From contig CM069432.1 in assembly GCA_035610365.1 (NCBI GenBank), positions 174,838,035 to 174,902,034 on the forward strand: a stretch of 64,000 nucleotides of DNA, given 5' to 3'. Positions within the stretch are counted from its first letter, which is position 1, and each line of letters starts with the position of its first letter. The translations under genes and the position numbers were made by a program. The notes under the pieces are model-generated. The model had not been told where the DNA came from. It was given only the letters and a program-made list of their open reading frames with translations, and did not search any database. This DNA is from Aquatica leii. Taxonomy: Eukaryota > Arthropoda > Insecta > Coleoptera > Lampyridae. Shown in pieces: positions 35,941 through 47,186 of this stretch.

Positions 35941-38030
35941 ATGAAAAAATTTAGTGCACTCTACCTAAAAAAAATAACAAATTCTTCAGTGGCAACAGTA
36001 ATTATAGAAAAGTCGAGATTAGTTTATGGCAATGCGTATCATAAATTTGTGAATTGGGCGAAAGAAAATAATGCAACTGTTTATTCCGAAAATATTATAG
36101 CATATTTTACATTTTTATTGCAAAAACTGAAGAGTTTATCATTATGGGTGCAATATTCTATGGTAAAATCTAAATTAAATGTAAAAAATAATGTAAAGAT
36201 CGATAATTATTCTAAATTAATTGCATATTTGAAGCGACAAGCCGATAATTATAAACCGAATAAGTCACAAATTTTCGCTAAAGGAGAGTTTGATAATTTC
36301 CTCCATGTCCATGTAGACGCGATGAACTATTTAAATTAAAAGTTAATAATATAAAAGATTTAGGCGACTTAATCTTAGTAAATATTCCCAACACTAAAAC
36401 TAAAAACCATCGTTCATTTAATCATTTACTATAATTGGAAATTTTTATTTGAGTATATATACAGAAAATATGTACGTCTTCGACCAAAATACTATTTAAA
36501 TTCGTTTTAGTTAACGTGTTTTAAGGCTTACAAAACGTTTTAATTTTCGTTTATTCAACAACGGTTTGTAAACCCTCGATACTCAAAATAGAGTTGAAAT
36601 ACCGATTTAAGTAAATTTAATGTAGTTGTGTTGGTATCGTCGAAACAGAACTATTTTTTGCGTTTATTGGTTACGTGTGTCAAGTAATAATCATCATAAT
36701 AATTAATAATAACAGATAGTATAAAGAAAACAAGAAGTAAAAATTTGCTTGAAGAAGATAAGGTTTGTATCAATTTGAATGTGTTCAAAATTACTTATTT
36801 AGTTTTTATAACATCTATTTCAAGAATGGGTGCAAGAAAGGTTCACGATAATTGAAAGCAAAAATACTGACACCAACAAACAAAAGAAAACGCTGACATA
36901 ATTTGTTGGTTAGATAATTTTGCAAGTCTGATGTGATTAATTACAATTCGAATTTTTAATATTTTTTAAAAATAGTAGTAGTAACTATTTTAAGTAAATT
37001 TGTAAATGTAAAAAAAAAAATAACGAACGATGCAGTAATAAGGGCAGTATGGACAGAGGTTTGGTATTGTATAAGATATATCTTTCTTGAATGTTAACTG
37101 CTTATTTTTTTTAAATGTTAAATAAAAAGTTATTTAAATCAATAAAGTAAATGAATTACATTTTATATCTAAAAGAAATCAGTAGAATTATCTTTCCGAT
37201 TGTATGGCACTGACCAATGTGCAGTAAAACATATTGCTTGACTTAATATCTAACTTATGTAGGTACATATTAAGAAAAAAATGAGAACAATACAAAAAAG
37301 TAACTTAATTAAAAAAGAATTAGAATAAGTAAAACTATGAAGACGTGTTGCCAAAAAGTACCAAGATTTGTAACGCGCCGCCAAGATGACAAAATTCCCT
37401 TGTAAGCACAGTCGAAGTTGCGAATTATATCAATTTTATTATTTACAATATAAATGGATATTAATATATCATCTATTGCATCTACTTTAAATTAAATACA
37501 AAAACATTAAATTTCTTTTAAATAAATTTTTTTACTTCAAAAAATCTGATTAACTATATGTACATATTTTTTTAAGTTAAAAAGGTTTAAAGAAGGGCCA
37601 GTCTTATTGTAAATATTGCTAAGTTACAACGATGTTACAAAAGGTTTGTTAAGATAAAACGCGTTTATGAATAGTGTTTTTTGACGTTTACATTAAAATA
37701 GGTTTGAAGAGCTTTGTAAACCAGTTGTAAATTTTTATGAATACAGCTGTTAATTTTTGATAGGTTTTTTATTAAATATCAAGATAGTCATTGTCACCGT
37801 GTTGTAATGGGCATACATAAAATTTCAAACGTCTCAAAATATGTTGCGCTCTTTTTAAATTTGCCAGATCCCCTTGAATATACAGGCCATAGCCTTAGAA
37901 AGACCTCGCCAACTATTTTAGCAGTAAAACGACATAGTAGATGGAAATCCGCGTTACCGAAGGACATATTGAAGAACTGTGAGCAACAAGAAACAGATTG
38001 CGAGTAGAATTCTAAAACCTTTAGGATGTA
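35941..38030 (+). pseudogene. Crypton-like tyrosine recombinase, split and decayed
   Basis: Tyrosine-recombinase transposon remnant. Segment 1 (35941 to about 36510) has the SAM-like N-terminus (YHKFVNWAKENNA, SLWVQYSMVKSKLNVKNN, YSKLIAYLKRQADNYKPNKS). After a frame change near 36315 it has the catalytic-arginine region (RDELFKLKVNNIKDLGDLIL, VNIPNTKTKNHRSF) and KYVRLRPK. Segment 2 (about 37790-38030) resumes with GIHKISNVSKYVALFLNLPD and YTGHSLRKTS, the H-x-x-R box, then KRHSRWKS. The nucleophilic tyrosine expected soon after WKS is not visible (KDIL instead of a G-Y-I-type motif). The two parts are separated by about 1.28 kb of non-coding DNA, presumably an insertion. Crypton elements lack TIRs and TSDs, so boundaries cannot be set. 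Confidence 0.65.
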
Positions 38031-38373
38031 ATGAGCTCAGTACTAAAGTAAAATTAGAAATATTGGTGATGAAAATCAACACAAAATATTCGCCTTCTCT
38101 CTCTCCTACTCTTAGTAACATAATATACTATTGTTCTTCCCTTTTTTTGTATCATTGTAATAAAAGTACATATAATGTATTGCTATTAATCTTTAAAAAG
38201 GTTTATTATAAATGTCAATTAACAGTGGTCTTTGATTTTGGTATTTGACAAGATAAATCAGTAACTGATCAGTTGTTTATTCTAAGATACTTAGCAGCAT
38301 TATACAAAATACAAGACTATGGAGAACTTAAATATACTAAAATGACATTAGTTGGCACCAAAAATCGAGTAAC

Positions 38374-38636
38374 CATTTTTAAAAACAAGCTTTCAATAAA
38401 ATGCATTAAACACAAAAAAATAAACTTTAAATCGAACCCATAAATTTATTACATTATACAATTTATATGAAGCAAAAGCTTATCGCAAAATACATACAAT
38501 TTTCTATTTATCTTGTGTCAAGATCACGACAGGTTTTTATATCATATAAATTGTATAATGTAATAGATTTATAAGTTTGGTTTAATTTAAAGTTTATTTT
38601 TTAGATCATTTAAATAAAAGCTTGTTTTTAAAATGT
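38374..38636. repeat. 263-bp hairpin MITE-like element
   Basis: Arms of about 95 bp are imperfect inverted copies: the left starts CATTTTTAAAAACAAGCTTT and includes TTATTACATTATACAATTTA; the right includes ATAAATTGTATAATGTAATA and ends AAGCTTGTTTTTAAAATG. The loop is about 70 bp. No coding capacity. Confidence 0.8.
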
Positions 38637-39160
38637 TTTTTACTATTAATTTATTTTTTAATTTTGGTTTTTGCTAGGCATGTTTCTAAGTTTGTTAATT
38701 TCATTATTTAAAACCGTTTATTATAATTAAATGCTATGTAAAGTTTCGTGGTTGTGCTGTTGATAATCCTAGCTATCAGTTCAAGTTATGCTCATCATAA
38801 AAATGCATTGTCATCGGAACTGAACCAACATGTAAAAATTCAACTCCGTAGGCCAAGAGAAAATGGTTCTAACTCAATTAGCAAAATTTGACCTAAACAA
38901 ATAATTTTTAGGAATACGCTTACTAAGTAACTTCGGTTAAAAAGTAAAAATGCCGATAATTCTTAAAGTTATTTACTGGATTTACACCAAAAATCGTGTT
39001 ATGAATTTAGCGACCCGAAGGACTATAAATATTATTTTCCTTAATATTTTTTGGCTTGATCTGATTCATTTTTATATCTGCTAGGCGAAAAAAACTATTT
39101 AGTATAGCTATAATATATTCTTTAAGATTTATCGCTTTCTGTTTTTCACTTTCGACAATG

Positions 39161-42100
39161 CACAGTGGTTTCTACGACCCGTTTTCTTGGCCAAAATACG
39201 TTAGGTTTTGTTTTATTGTAAAAATCATTGTAATTGTTTCATATTTAGAATAAGATAAAAGGTGCTATTTACGAAATACAATGTTCTATACTATAAACCA
39301 GTAGCGTGCCGGGGGAGGAGGGATCCAACCACACTAAGAAGAACAAAATTTTATTTGGAATAAGTTTTAGTAATTTCTTTGGATTTTGTAGTAAAAAGTT
39401 TATTCTCAGTGACTTAATATTATTTACTCGATAGAAAATTTGTTTTAAAAATGTATTTTTTTCACAATCTAAGTCCTAAAAATCAATAAATACTAATACA
39501 AATTTACACAACAGAGTTTGTTTTTGTCATAAAATTGACAAAAAATAAAGCTTAGAAGCGACAATTTTAATTTTATATAAATGTACAAGAAAATTAAACA
39601 TGTAATATAGTAGATATTTACTTTATTTTAAGTACATATTGTGTCGTTTTACACTTTAAAATGATATATATGATTTAATTTGAAATGTTTTGATAATATA
39701 TTTTAAATACATAATTTTTATTTGCATTTCTATAATAATTACTAGATACATAATTATATTATAATACATAAGTTTATTTAAATTGGGGTAGAAAAAACAT
39801 TACCAAGTTTAAGTAAATATATATCAATTTATATTTTTATATTAATCAATTTCTGTTTCTAATTCTAAATTGTCCAAAAAATAAAAATCAAACGCTTCTT
39901 CTTTTTTTTCTTCGTCTTCTTCATTTTCTGGAGATAAATTAGTCATGATAGGAATATTTAGTTCTTTAAGTAAATTTAATACTCTTTTGGTATATTTAAT
40001 TTTTTTCTGTTTCTAGTTTTTCTCTCAAGGTTAATGCTAGAAACGAATGGATCCGACATGTTCATTGCTTTGTTAAAAACGTCTTCCATGGTGTGTTTGC
40101 GGTTATTTTTTCTTGAATGAAATTTCCTATTATAGAATTTATTTCTAGATTCTGATGCTTTTTCGCTAAGATATCCTAAAGAAAGAATGCTGTTTTCAAT
40201 TACTAGTCCACTGTGTGCCAAAACTTTGTGAATGGTACTTGGCATCGGAAACCAAGAATATTTTTTGTGGTAAATGCTTGCAGTACGGAAACAATGTTCT
40301 TCAAATTTTTCTTTATGTATTTCATGTTGGCATGACAGTGAAATTAAAATTATGTGCATATTATGTATAAGATTTTCATCAACATCAGTAACTTTAGCAA
40401 AAACTATATAATTGCTAAAAGCTCGGCAAGCAGCGTTCCCATCATTTGTGTTACCTGCTCCATCTGCTTTGGGTTTGTCAACGTTAAGGCCCATTTTCTT
40501 CAAAAACCTACTGTGAATTAATGATTTTCAATTTTCATAAATTATTTTGCCTTCTTTTTGTACGTACCATTTCAATAATGGAATTCTATAAGAAATTTTT
40601 AAGATACATTCAAAAAATCGAATCCAGCGATGTAGTGGACTTATGCCATATTGCAATGCATCGATTTTTGGAGTAAGCATTGCCGATTTTAAGTGTTCAA
40701 CCTTCTGAAAAGTTTTTGGTTTGGCATCACAAATTGGGCAAGCTTAGGTGGATTTCGTGTTTGTTATAATTTTTAGAACTTTTCTATCTATAAGTGTCAT
40801 AGCTAGAGTAAACTTAATTTGTAGAGATTTGTTTTCTGACAAATTAATTACAAGCAAGTTTAAGTTGTTAATGTCCCAATCAAGTCTTTGTTTTTCTTGA
40901 AGAATATGTTGCTTTGTTTCTTTAGTAAATTCTAGTTTTAAAGGTCTACAAAACCGCGGTGACTGAGGAGTTCTATTATTCCACAGAATAGTGTTATTAT
41001 ATTTGATTCTTAAAGGCACAACTGTGGTAGCAAATAGAGAGGTGTCAGATACTGTTTTCGCGTCAAATTTTTGTTTATAAGCAGAATGTCCAGAACTTCC
41101 ATCAAAACCACATTTAAATATAATATCTATGTGTATTATTGTTTGGCTATTCATTGCCTGTAGTATTACATTCTTTTGAAGCTCAACAATACGCTTAGTT
41201 GTGTGTTCTAATAAATTTTGTAGGGAAACTTCTGCAACAGTTTCTGTGATTTGTATATCCGCTGGTCTACAAGTCGATTTACATTTCTAAATTTGCTTAT
41301 AATCCTTATAAATAAAAAACATTTCTTGCAATAGCCCCTTTTCTTATATTGATATATTGTTGCTTACTTAAATTGTTGTCCAGAATAAATTCTAAAGCTT
41401 CTTCTGGAGTATAAGCTTTAATTTCAGGTTCTTGAACAAAAAACTTCTTTTTAATTTTTGATATGCGGTTCGGTGATTTAGAAGCTTCTTTTAATATCAT
41501 TGCCAAATCTTTTTCACCATGTTGTCGTGCAGACATACCTGCAGCCTGTAATAATAGCTCTGTTTCATAATGTTGAGTCTTGGACAGCCTCCGATGCACG
41601 TCGTCTTTTTGTACGTTCAGACTCCTCTATGTAAGGAATACTTTTTCTCTCAGAAGAGGTTGTTGGTTGATTTTCGTTATTGTTTTTTAAGTCTAATACG
41701 TCTATTATTAATTCTCCTTCCAACCAATGGTCATATTTCGTTAAAAAAACTTGATGCGATCTGCTTACGTTCTGCCAACGCGTTGCAACATTAAAACAAA
41801 ATTTACGAACTTTTTCTTGAATATTACAATTATTTTTATTATAAATATTTTCTCCAATCGCCGTACTAATATAAGAACAAAAAGCAGTTTGCTTTCTATT
41901 AATATCATTTTGTTGATGCCACAATTTAAATAACTCTTTATTTTTAAAGCGATGCATATCTAAACAAACAAAAATAGTAATGTCTTGCACTTCCTTGCAG
42001 CTAAAAATGATACACAGTAGAAGTAGAGGCATGCCTTCATAAGTTTTATTTGAAACATTTTGCAAACTTAAGCGTTTTTGTATATGATTAATTATATTTT

Positions 42101-42492
42101 AGTTTCTATTATAACTGACAGAAAGTGCGCCACCCCAACAAAATAATTTTTTATAGGAAAGTATTGTAAGATAACAAATAAATGTAAAATATATAATAAA
42201 ATGCATACCTGTACTAATGATATTCAAAACACTTTTTGACAATCCACTAAAAAGCAAGCGAAATCTAGAAATTCAAACAAAGGTAACTTTTCGTCTAATG
42301 ACTGGATGATTTGTAAAATTCAACTAGTTTAGGTATACTTGTACAGGTAAGTTTCTTTCTTAAATTTGATAAAAGATAAGAAAGTGGCCTTTTGGAATGT
42401 TTACTTTCGAATAAAATACACTTTTGTACTAAAAGTGAATGTCTGTTTTTTTTTTATTTTGGCCACGAAAACAGGTCGTAGAAACCACTGTG
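39161..42492 (-). mobile_element. Full-length Transib transposon (RAG1-like), inactive
   Basis: Both ends are readable. The left TIR at 39161-39198 and the right TIR at 42455-42492 (reverse complement) share CACAGTGGTTTCTACGACC, then GTTTTC and TGGCCAAAATA: 36 of 38 positions match. Direct CAATG copies at 39156-39160 and 42493-42497 are the 5-bp target duplication expected for Transib. The first seven TIR bases, CACAGTG, equal the V(D)J recombination signal heptamer, and 23 bp later is CCAAAATA(C/A), which partly resembles the AT-rich nonamer. Inside is one minus-strand transposase gene. The element is 3332 bp, a normal size for Transib. Confidence 0.93.
39842..42065 (-). pseudogene. Transib transposase (RAG1 core homologue), broken
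   Basis: DDE transposase of the Transib/RAG1 family. N-terminal part 41565-42065 (FNVATRWQNVSRSHQVFLTK), then 41306-41599 with AYTPEEALEFILDNNLSKQQ and YINIRKGAIARN; the main frame runs about 41290 to 39976. Catalytic acids by comparison with RAG1 D600/D708/E962: D in GFDGSSGHSAYKQK (codon at 41103), D in MTLIDRKVLK (40788; the family usually has DGK), E in SEKASESRNK (40152). Zinc-type residues follow in ACPICDAKP and SPLHRWIRFFE. The tail TMEDVFNKAMNMSDPFVSSI also matches family layout. Damage: TAG at 41287-41289, TAA at 40744-40746, TGA at 40528-40530, frameshifts near 41565-41600, 41310 and 39980. The acidic C-terminus ends at the TAA at 39842. The frame is otherwise conserved, so decay is recent to moderate. 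Confidence 0.9.
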
Positions 42493-42497
42493 CAATG

Positions 42498-45136
42498 TGT
42501 AAATTTTTAAAAATCGCCAAAAGATAAAAAAGCTGATACAGTAATATTGAGAGCAAAAATTGTGCTGCGACTGGAATTGAATTTTCTAATTCTACGAAAT
42601 GTTCATTTCAAATAACGAAACAATATTAAAGTATTTTTTGTTAAAGTAATGATACACAAAACTTTATATCATTCTGAAAACTTATTATCTGAGTACAGTT
42701 CTATAATATAAAATTATTAAATATTTTATGTTGAGATAATAATTACATGTGAGTTTGTTCAGTACTTTTGAAACTTTACGTTAAGTATTTATCTAAGTAA
42801 TCGAAACTTTTACAGTTGTCTCAAAACTAAAGAATATGTTGAATTACATACATGCAATAACGTAATATGACTACGTTAAAAACCAATTACTTTCGAGCGG
42901 AGAAACTTTTTCTCTTATTTGGTAGAAACTCTTTAAACGTTGACAAAGGTTACATTTACAAAATATACTCAATTATTCTTTTAATAGTTTGCAATGTTTA
43001 TCCGTTTCTTTTAATTATTGATTTGTAAACGCAAAATTTTAATGACGCTGTTAATGGTTGGTTCTATACCTTATGCGCATTGTACGGTAAGAAATTTTAT
43101 TACTTTTTGTTACTATTTTTTTAAAAACGGAAATATATTTTGAAATTAAATTTTTTGTTTAGAAATAGTTTTCTTAAGAAAAACTTTTAATTATAAAATA
43201 TATTAGATAACATTTAGTTGGAATTATGTACATTAATATATTTTAATTTAATTCTTACATAAGTAAATATAAGTACATGATTTGTTATTGGAAACTTATT
43301 AACATAGTTCAATATTTTGGATTTTAAGTTAATCAGCATTTTGATTTGAAACTAAGATTTTTATTTTAACAAATAGTACATGTAGTTCGTTCGTTCGTTC
43401 CTTAAAACATTCATTATAGATTGAACAATATATTCCATTTTATTATATGATAGTATAACGATTTTTAAAACTAAATTTATTTTACACGTATTTATTTACA
43501 CGATTTAATTTAGATATAACTAATATAAATGCTCTTAACTAACACTAATATAATATTAATTTAAGAACAATTTACAAGTAATCTATATGTCAATATTGCT
43601 ATTTACTGTCCGCTTATCTACACTGGTATTTATTTTCACTTGATGCACTTATATTTATGTATATAAGCACACGCGTTAAAAACCAACCATGTGATTGAAT
43701 ATTTTCGACTCAATTCAAAAACTGACTCAATCTTTTTTCGAATATTTTTTATACTCGGGAGCATTCTATTCTTTTTGATCTGCGTTTCAAAGTTTGCAAA
43801 TACTTTGGGAACGCTTCAATAGTAACAGTGCCTTACCTTACCAAAACAAACAGTTACATACATCTTTACAAATTGAAATTTTAAAAACAGCATATAAATA
43901 CATAGCTTTAAAATATTGTTTTAAATTTTTAGATACCTTTTGCTGATTATAAAATTGTCATATAAAACATTTTCGTTTATATTTAACAATTTTTATTTTT
44001 GCTTGATTTTATTATAGTTAGTTTAGTACTTCAAATTGTTGTGCTAAACTACACACGTTTTTTGTAAAATAGTTAGCAAGGATTGTTGTTATTGCTGTAT
44101 TGTTTTTTGCAATCTAAATATTGAATTGCGTTCAACAACACGTGAGAAAAAGTTTATTTTTACACTGCGAAGGACTAATTGTGTCTCAAAGTCGACAAAT
44201 GAGATTTATACAATTTGTTAACGACATAAAAAATTAAAAACAAGTGGTAAATTATTTCGTTAATATCCAAACATACTATTAAAACAAAAAAAAAATAATA
44301 AGAAGTAGCTTCTAATTTCTGGAAAGCCCTAAATGATTAAGGAGTACTAAAAATTTTTAAAACAATAAAAATTGCAATGTCAATTGTTAGAGCTTTAAAA
44401 ACAAGATATAACAAGACAGTTCATATATACTTTTTAGTGAACTCATAGCTGATGCAAGAATTACATGTATTTAGGTTAAAACATTAATGATCAATGGGAC
44501 ATTATAAAAAAATAAGAAGACGCAATAGCAAGGTTTGGATTTATAAACACAATACAAGATTTTATCAGGAACGTCATTTGGTGTCTGTTGCTGTAGACGT
44601 GTCACACTTGAACACTTAAAACGGACGACATAAATAAATGAAACTTAATGTAGCCATATCAAAGACTGTTATGTTAGAGAAAAAGTCGACGTGCGGTATA
44701 AAACGAAATTTAAGATATATTAAAGAAAAAACGAATACAAGCAGAAGTACCCTAAATATATGCCACAAAACAGATAAAAACTTTTTATAGTAGTTGTCGA
44801 CCTCAACACAGATGGAAACAACAAGTACGTTTTGAGTATCTTTATAGAAATTTATTTCCTTCCATCACATTATACTGGGAAACAATATTTTTAAATTGTT
44901 TTTTTCTATTCTGCATATGCAATGACACTATGCAACTATTTCTTCAAAAAAAGTGTAACTTTCTGCAATCAAAAGTAGTGATTTTTTTTTGTAATATATA
45001 AGTTTGATTGACGTTGACTTTAGTCAATGTTAAAATGATATGAACAATAATAGAAATATTAAGTATTTTCAAATTCAAAATTAAAATGTAGGCAGATTAC
45101 TGTTCAAACTAATAAAGTAGTATAAAAAACATGATT
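42498..45136. other. AT-rich non-coding stretch
   Basis: No supported gene. Confidence 0.5.
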
Positions 45137-45256
45137 TCGATATTTCGATACGTATCGATATCTCAATACGTATCGATATCGCAATACGTATCGATATCTC
45201 GATACGTATCGATATTCCGATACGTTTCCATATTTCGATACGTATCGATATTTCAA
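45137..45256. repeat. 18-bp palindromic minisatellite, array 1
   Basis: About seven units of a CGATACGTATCGATATYT-type monomer. Each unit holds the palindromes ATACGTAT and TATCGATA, the latter identical to the DRE site bound by insect DREF. Confidence 0.85.
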
Positions 45257-45609
45257 TACGTAGAGAATCTATGTTTACCTCAAATGTTATGGTAATTGGT
45301 AAAGGTTATTATAAAAAAAAAACAAAAACTCAAACCCCAATAATATTTTAAACAATTATTCATTAATTATAAAATTTTAAATTTTACTTTTCAACAAATA
45401 TTATTGTCATTGTGCGCTCGTGCCTCTAGTCTCAAAATGCTTTTATAATAAAAAAAGAAAACGAAAACTATTGTAACGTATAAAAATGTCATCGTCTAAC
45501 TATAAATCATTAGTTTTTGACTTTGTCCTTATAATAATGACCTTAATTAACAACTTTTTTTCTAAAATTACAAGTGTATTTTTAGTTTAAGTTTCAAAAA
45601 ATCTACTAC

Positions 45610-45825
45610 ACAGACACATTGATATTTAGATACGTATTGGGTATACCGATTACCGATACATGACGATATTTCGATACGTATCGATACTCGAATACGTAGC
45701 AATATTCCGATAGGTTTCGATATTTCGATACGTGGCGATACTTCGATACGCATCGATATTCCGATACGTATCGATATTTCGATACAAATTGCGTATCGAT
45801 ATTTGATATAGAAAATTCCGTATCG
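45610..45825. repeat. 18-bp palindromic minisatellite, array 2
   Basis: A more degenerate array of the same monomer, 350 bp beyond array 1. The period gives an artificial six-residue repeat ORF (SKYRYV-type) on the minus strand. The monomer is self-complementary, so array orientation cannot be assigned. Confidence 0.85.
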
Positions 45826-46313
45826 CCCAACATTAAATATATTTTATGCACAATTTTTAGTATCAAATTTTTATTTTTTTGGACCACGGTTTCTATGGAA
45901 GGTTGTAATTGGTATTAAGTTTATACTGTTATCAATGAAAATAAATTTTTATTACATAGTTTTTTTTCCTTCAATGGTCCCGATATATACCTATGTCTCA
46001 GTACATACTACTGCCCGGTATATAGTGGGACTTAACCCGATATAACATAGGAATATCAAAGAAAAAATGGAAACTTTAAAATATTTACTATATACTATAC
46101 GTATATATCTAAAAGGATAACACATCGTTTCACATCAATATACATTAAAATCAGTTAAATTGACATTAAACTTCAACTTTTTAGAGGCTACTTCAGTGCT
46201 CTCTAATATTTCAGGTTTGGGTAGTTTCATTACTATATCTTGTCTCTATTTTATGTCATCATCGTTCTTTTCTGGATATGTAAAAGTACATCCAAATCCT
46301 TTTGTAAGATAGG

Positions 46314-46748
46314 TTAGACAGTCAATATTTTCAATTTTGACAACAAAGAATCTAATAGTCTTTTTGTAGCAAATCTTACTGATACAAAGTTTTCTTCGTA
46401 TACATTTTCATTTACAATTTCGTTTTTTTTCTGTAATGCTATCGTCTGTTGAATCAATAGAGATTTTCTCAAGTTCCACGTCACTTTCCGAACTTGAAAA
46501 ACCTGTAAATCATTTTTTGCCCATTTTTTTGCGTTTTTTAGTTCTCTTAATCGTAACTTTTGCATATTTTGTTCGTGTGCCAATTCCAGAACTAGTTCAC
46601 CTACGCCTCTTGGTAAACTATAGTTCCCTCGACAGAAATAGAATACTTCCCGCCTCGGTGTGTAATCATTTGACTCAACTATTAAACTATTTAGCAACAT
46701 TATAATAAATGTTTTTAAAATTTTTGTTTCCTTAAGTCGTGTACCCAC
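46314..46748 (-). CDS. Unrecognised 144-aa ORF beside a hAT-like end
   Basis: An uninterrupted frame with moderately complex composition and a lysine/leucine-rich, helix-prone middle (KLRLRELKNAKKWAKNDL). No signal peptide, no membrane segment and no family motif seen. It starts 7 bp inside the proposed hAT-like terminus, so a transposon origin is plausible. It may be non-functional. Confidence 0.25.
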   Translation of the reverse strand: MGTRLKETKILKTFIIMLLNSLIVESNDYTPRREVFYFCRGNYSLPRGVGELVLELAHEQNMQKLRLRELKNAKKWAKNDLQVFQVRKVTWNLRKSLLIQQTIALQKKNEIVNENVYEENFVSVRFATKRLLDSLLSKLKILTV

Positions 46749-46754
46749 AAAATT

Positions 46755-46798
46755 TGTGCGTTCGGAGCAGTTTACTTTAACTGCTCTATGGTAGCTAC
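46755..46798 (-). mobile_element. Possible hAT-type terminal inverted repeat
   Basis: Read on the minus strand, the segment starts CAGGGGCGTAGCTACC and includes an internal GAGCAGTTAAAGTAAACTGC stem. CAGGGGCGTA is a common hAT-type terminus. No matching opposite end or 8-bp target duplication was found. The adjacent minus ORF 46314-46748 (144 aa, CRGNYSLPRGVGELVLELAH) is unrecognised and could belong to this element. Confidence 0.3.
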
Positions 46799-47186
46799 GC
46801 CCCTGATAAAGTAAGATCTATTTTCTGTTCGTTTTGTTTACATAACGTAGATACTTTTTAAGTTTGTCAAACATTGAAATTAAGTTATCTTTTGACAAAA
46901 TTGAATTTATTTAAAAAACTAAAAACCTTATTAAAACACACACTTATTTGTATAAAAAAATTCAAAAATGCAACAATATACAGAAAGTTTTATTTAAAAA
47001 AAACATACCTTGGATACTTTTAGAATTTTTGCGACACCCTGTATAGTACAAAAAAATTTTAAAATAGTAATCATAATAGACTCTTGTATACCTTAAAAGA
47101 AAAATTTAGTTAAAGCTTAAACTTTGATTTACAAGCAATTGTTTTAAGGCTATTATACAAGTCTCTTGAGAGCTAAAAGGATTTAA

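Noticed and set aside
39300-39335. GTAGCGTGCCGGGGGAGGAG as a separate transposon end
   Set aside because: It lies inside the Transib element, and no partner end or duplication was found.
44560-44830. Possible LINE RT thumb remnant
   Set aside because: Only vague similarity (LNVAISKTVML) and no catalytic or finger motif nearby.
45568-45887. ORFs with SKYRYV-type hexapeptide repeats
   Set aside because: Product of the 18-bp minisatellite period, no other protein features.
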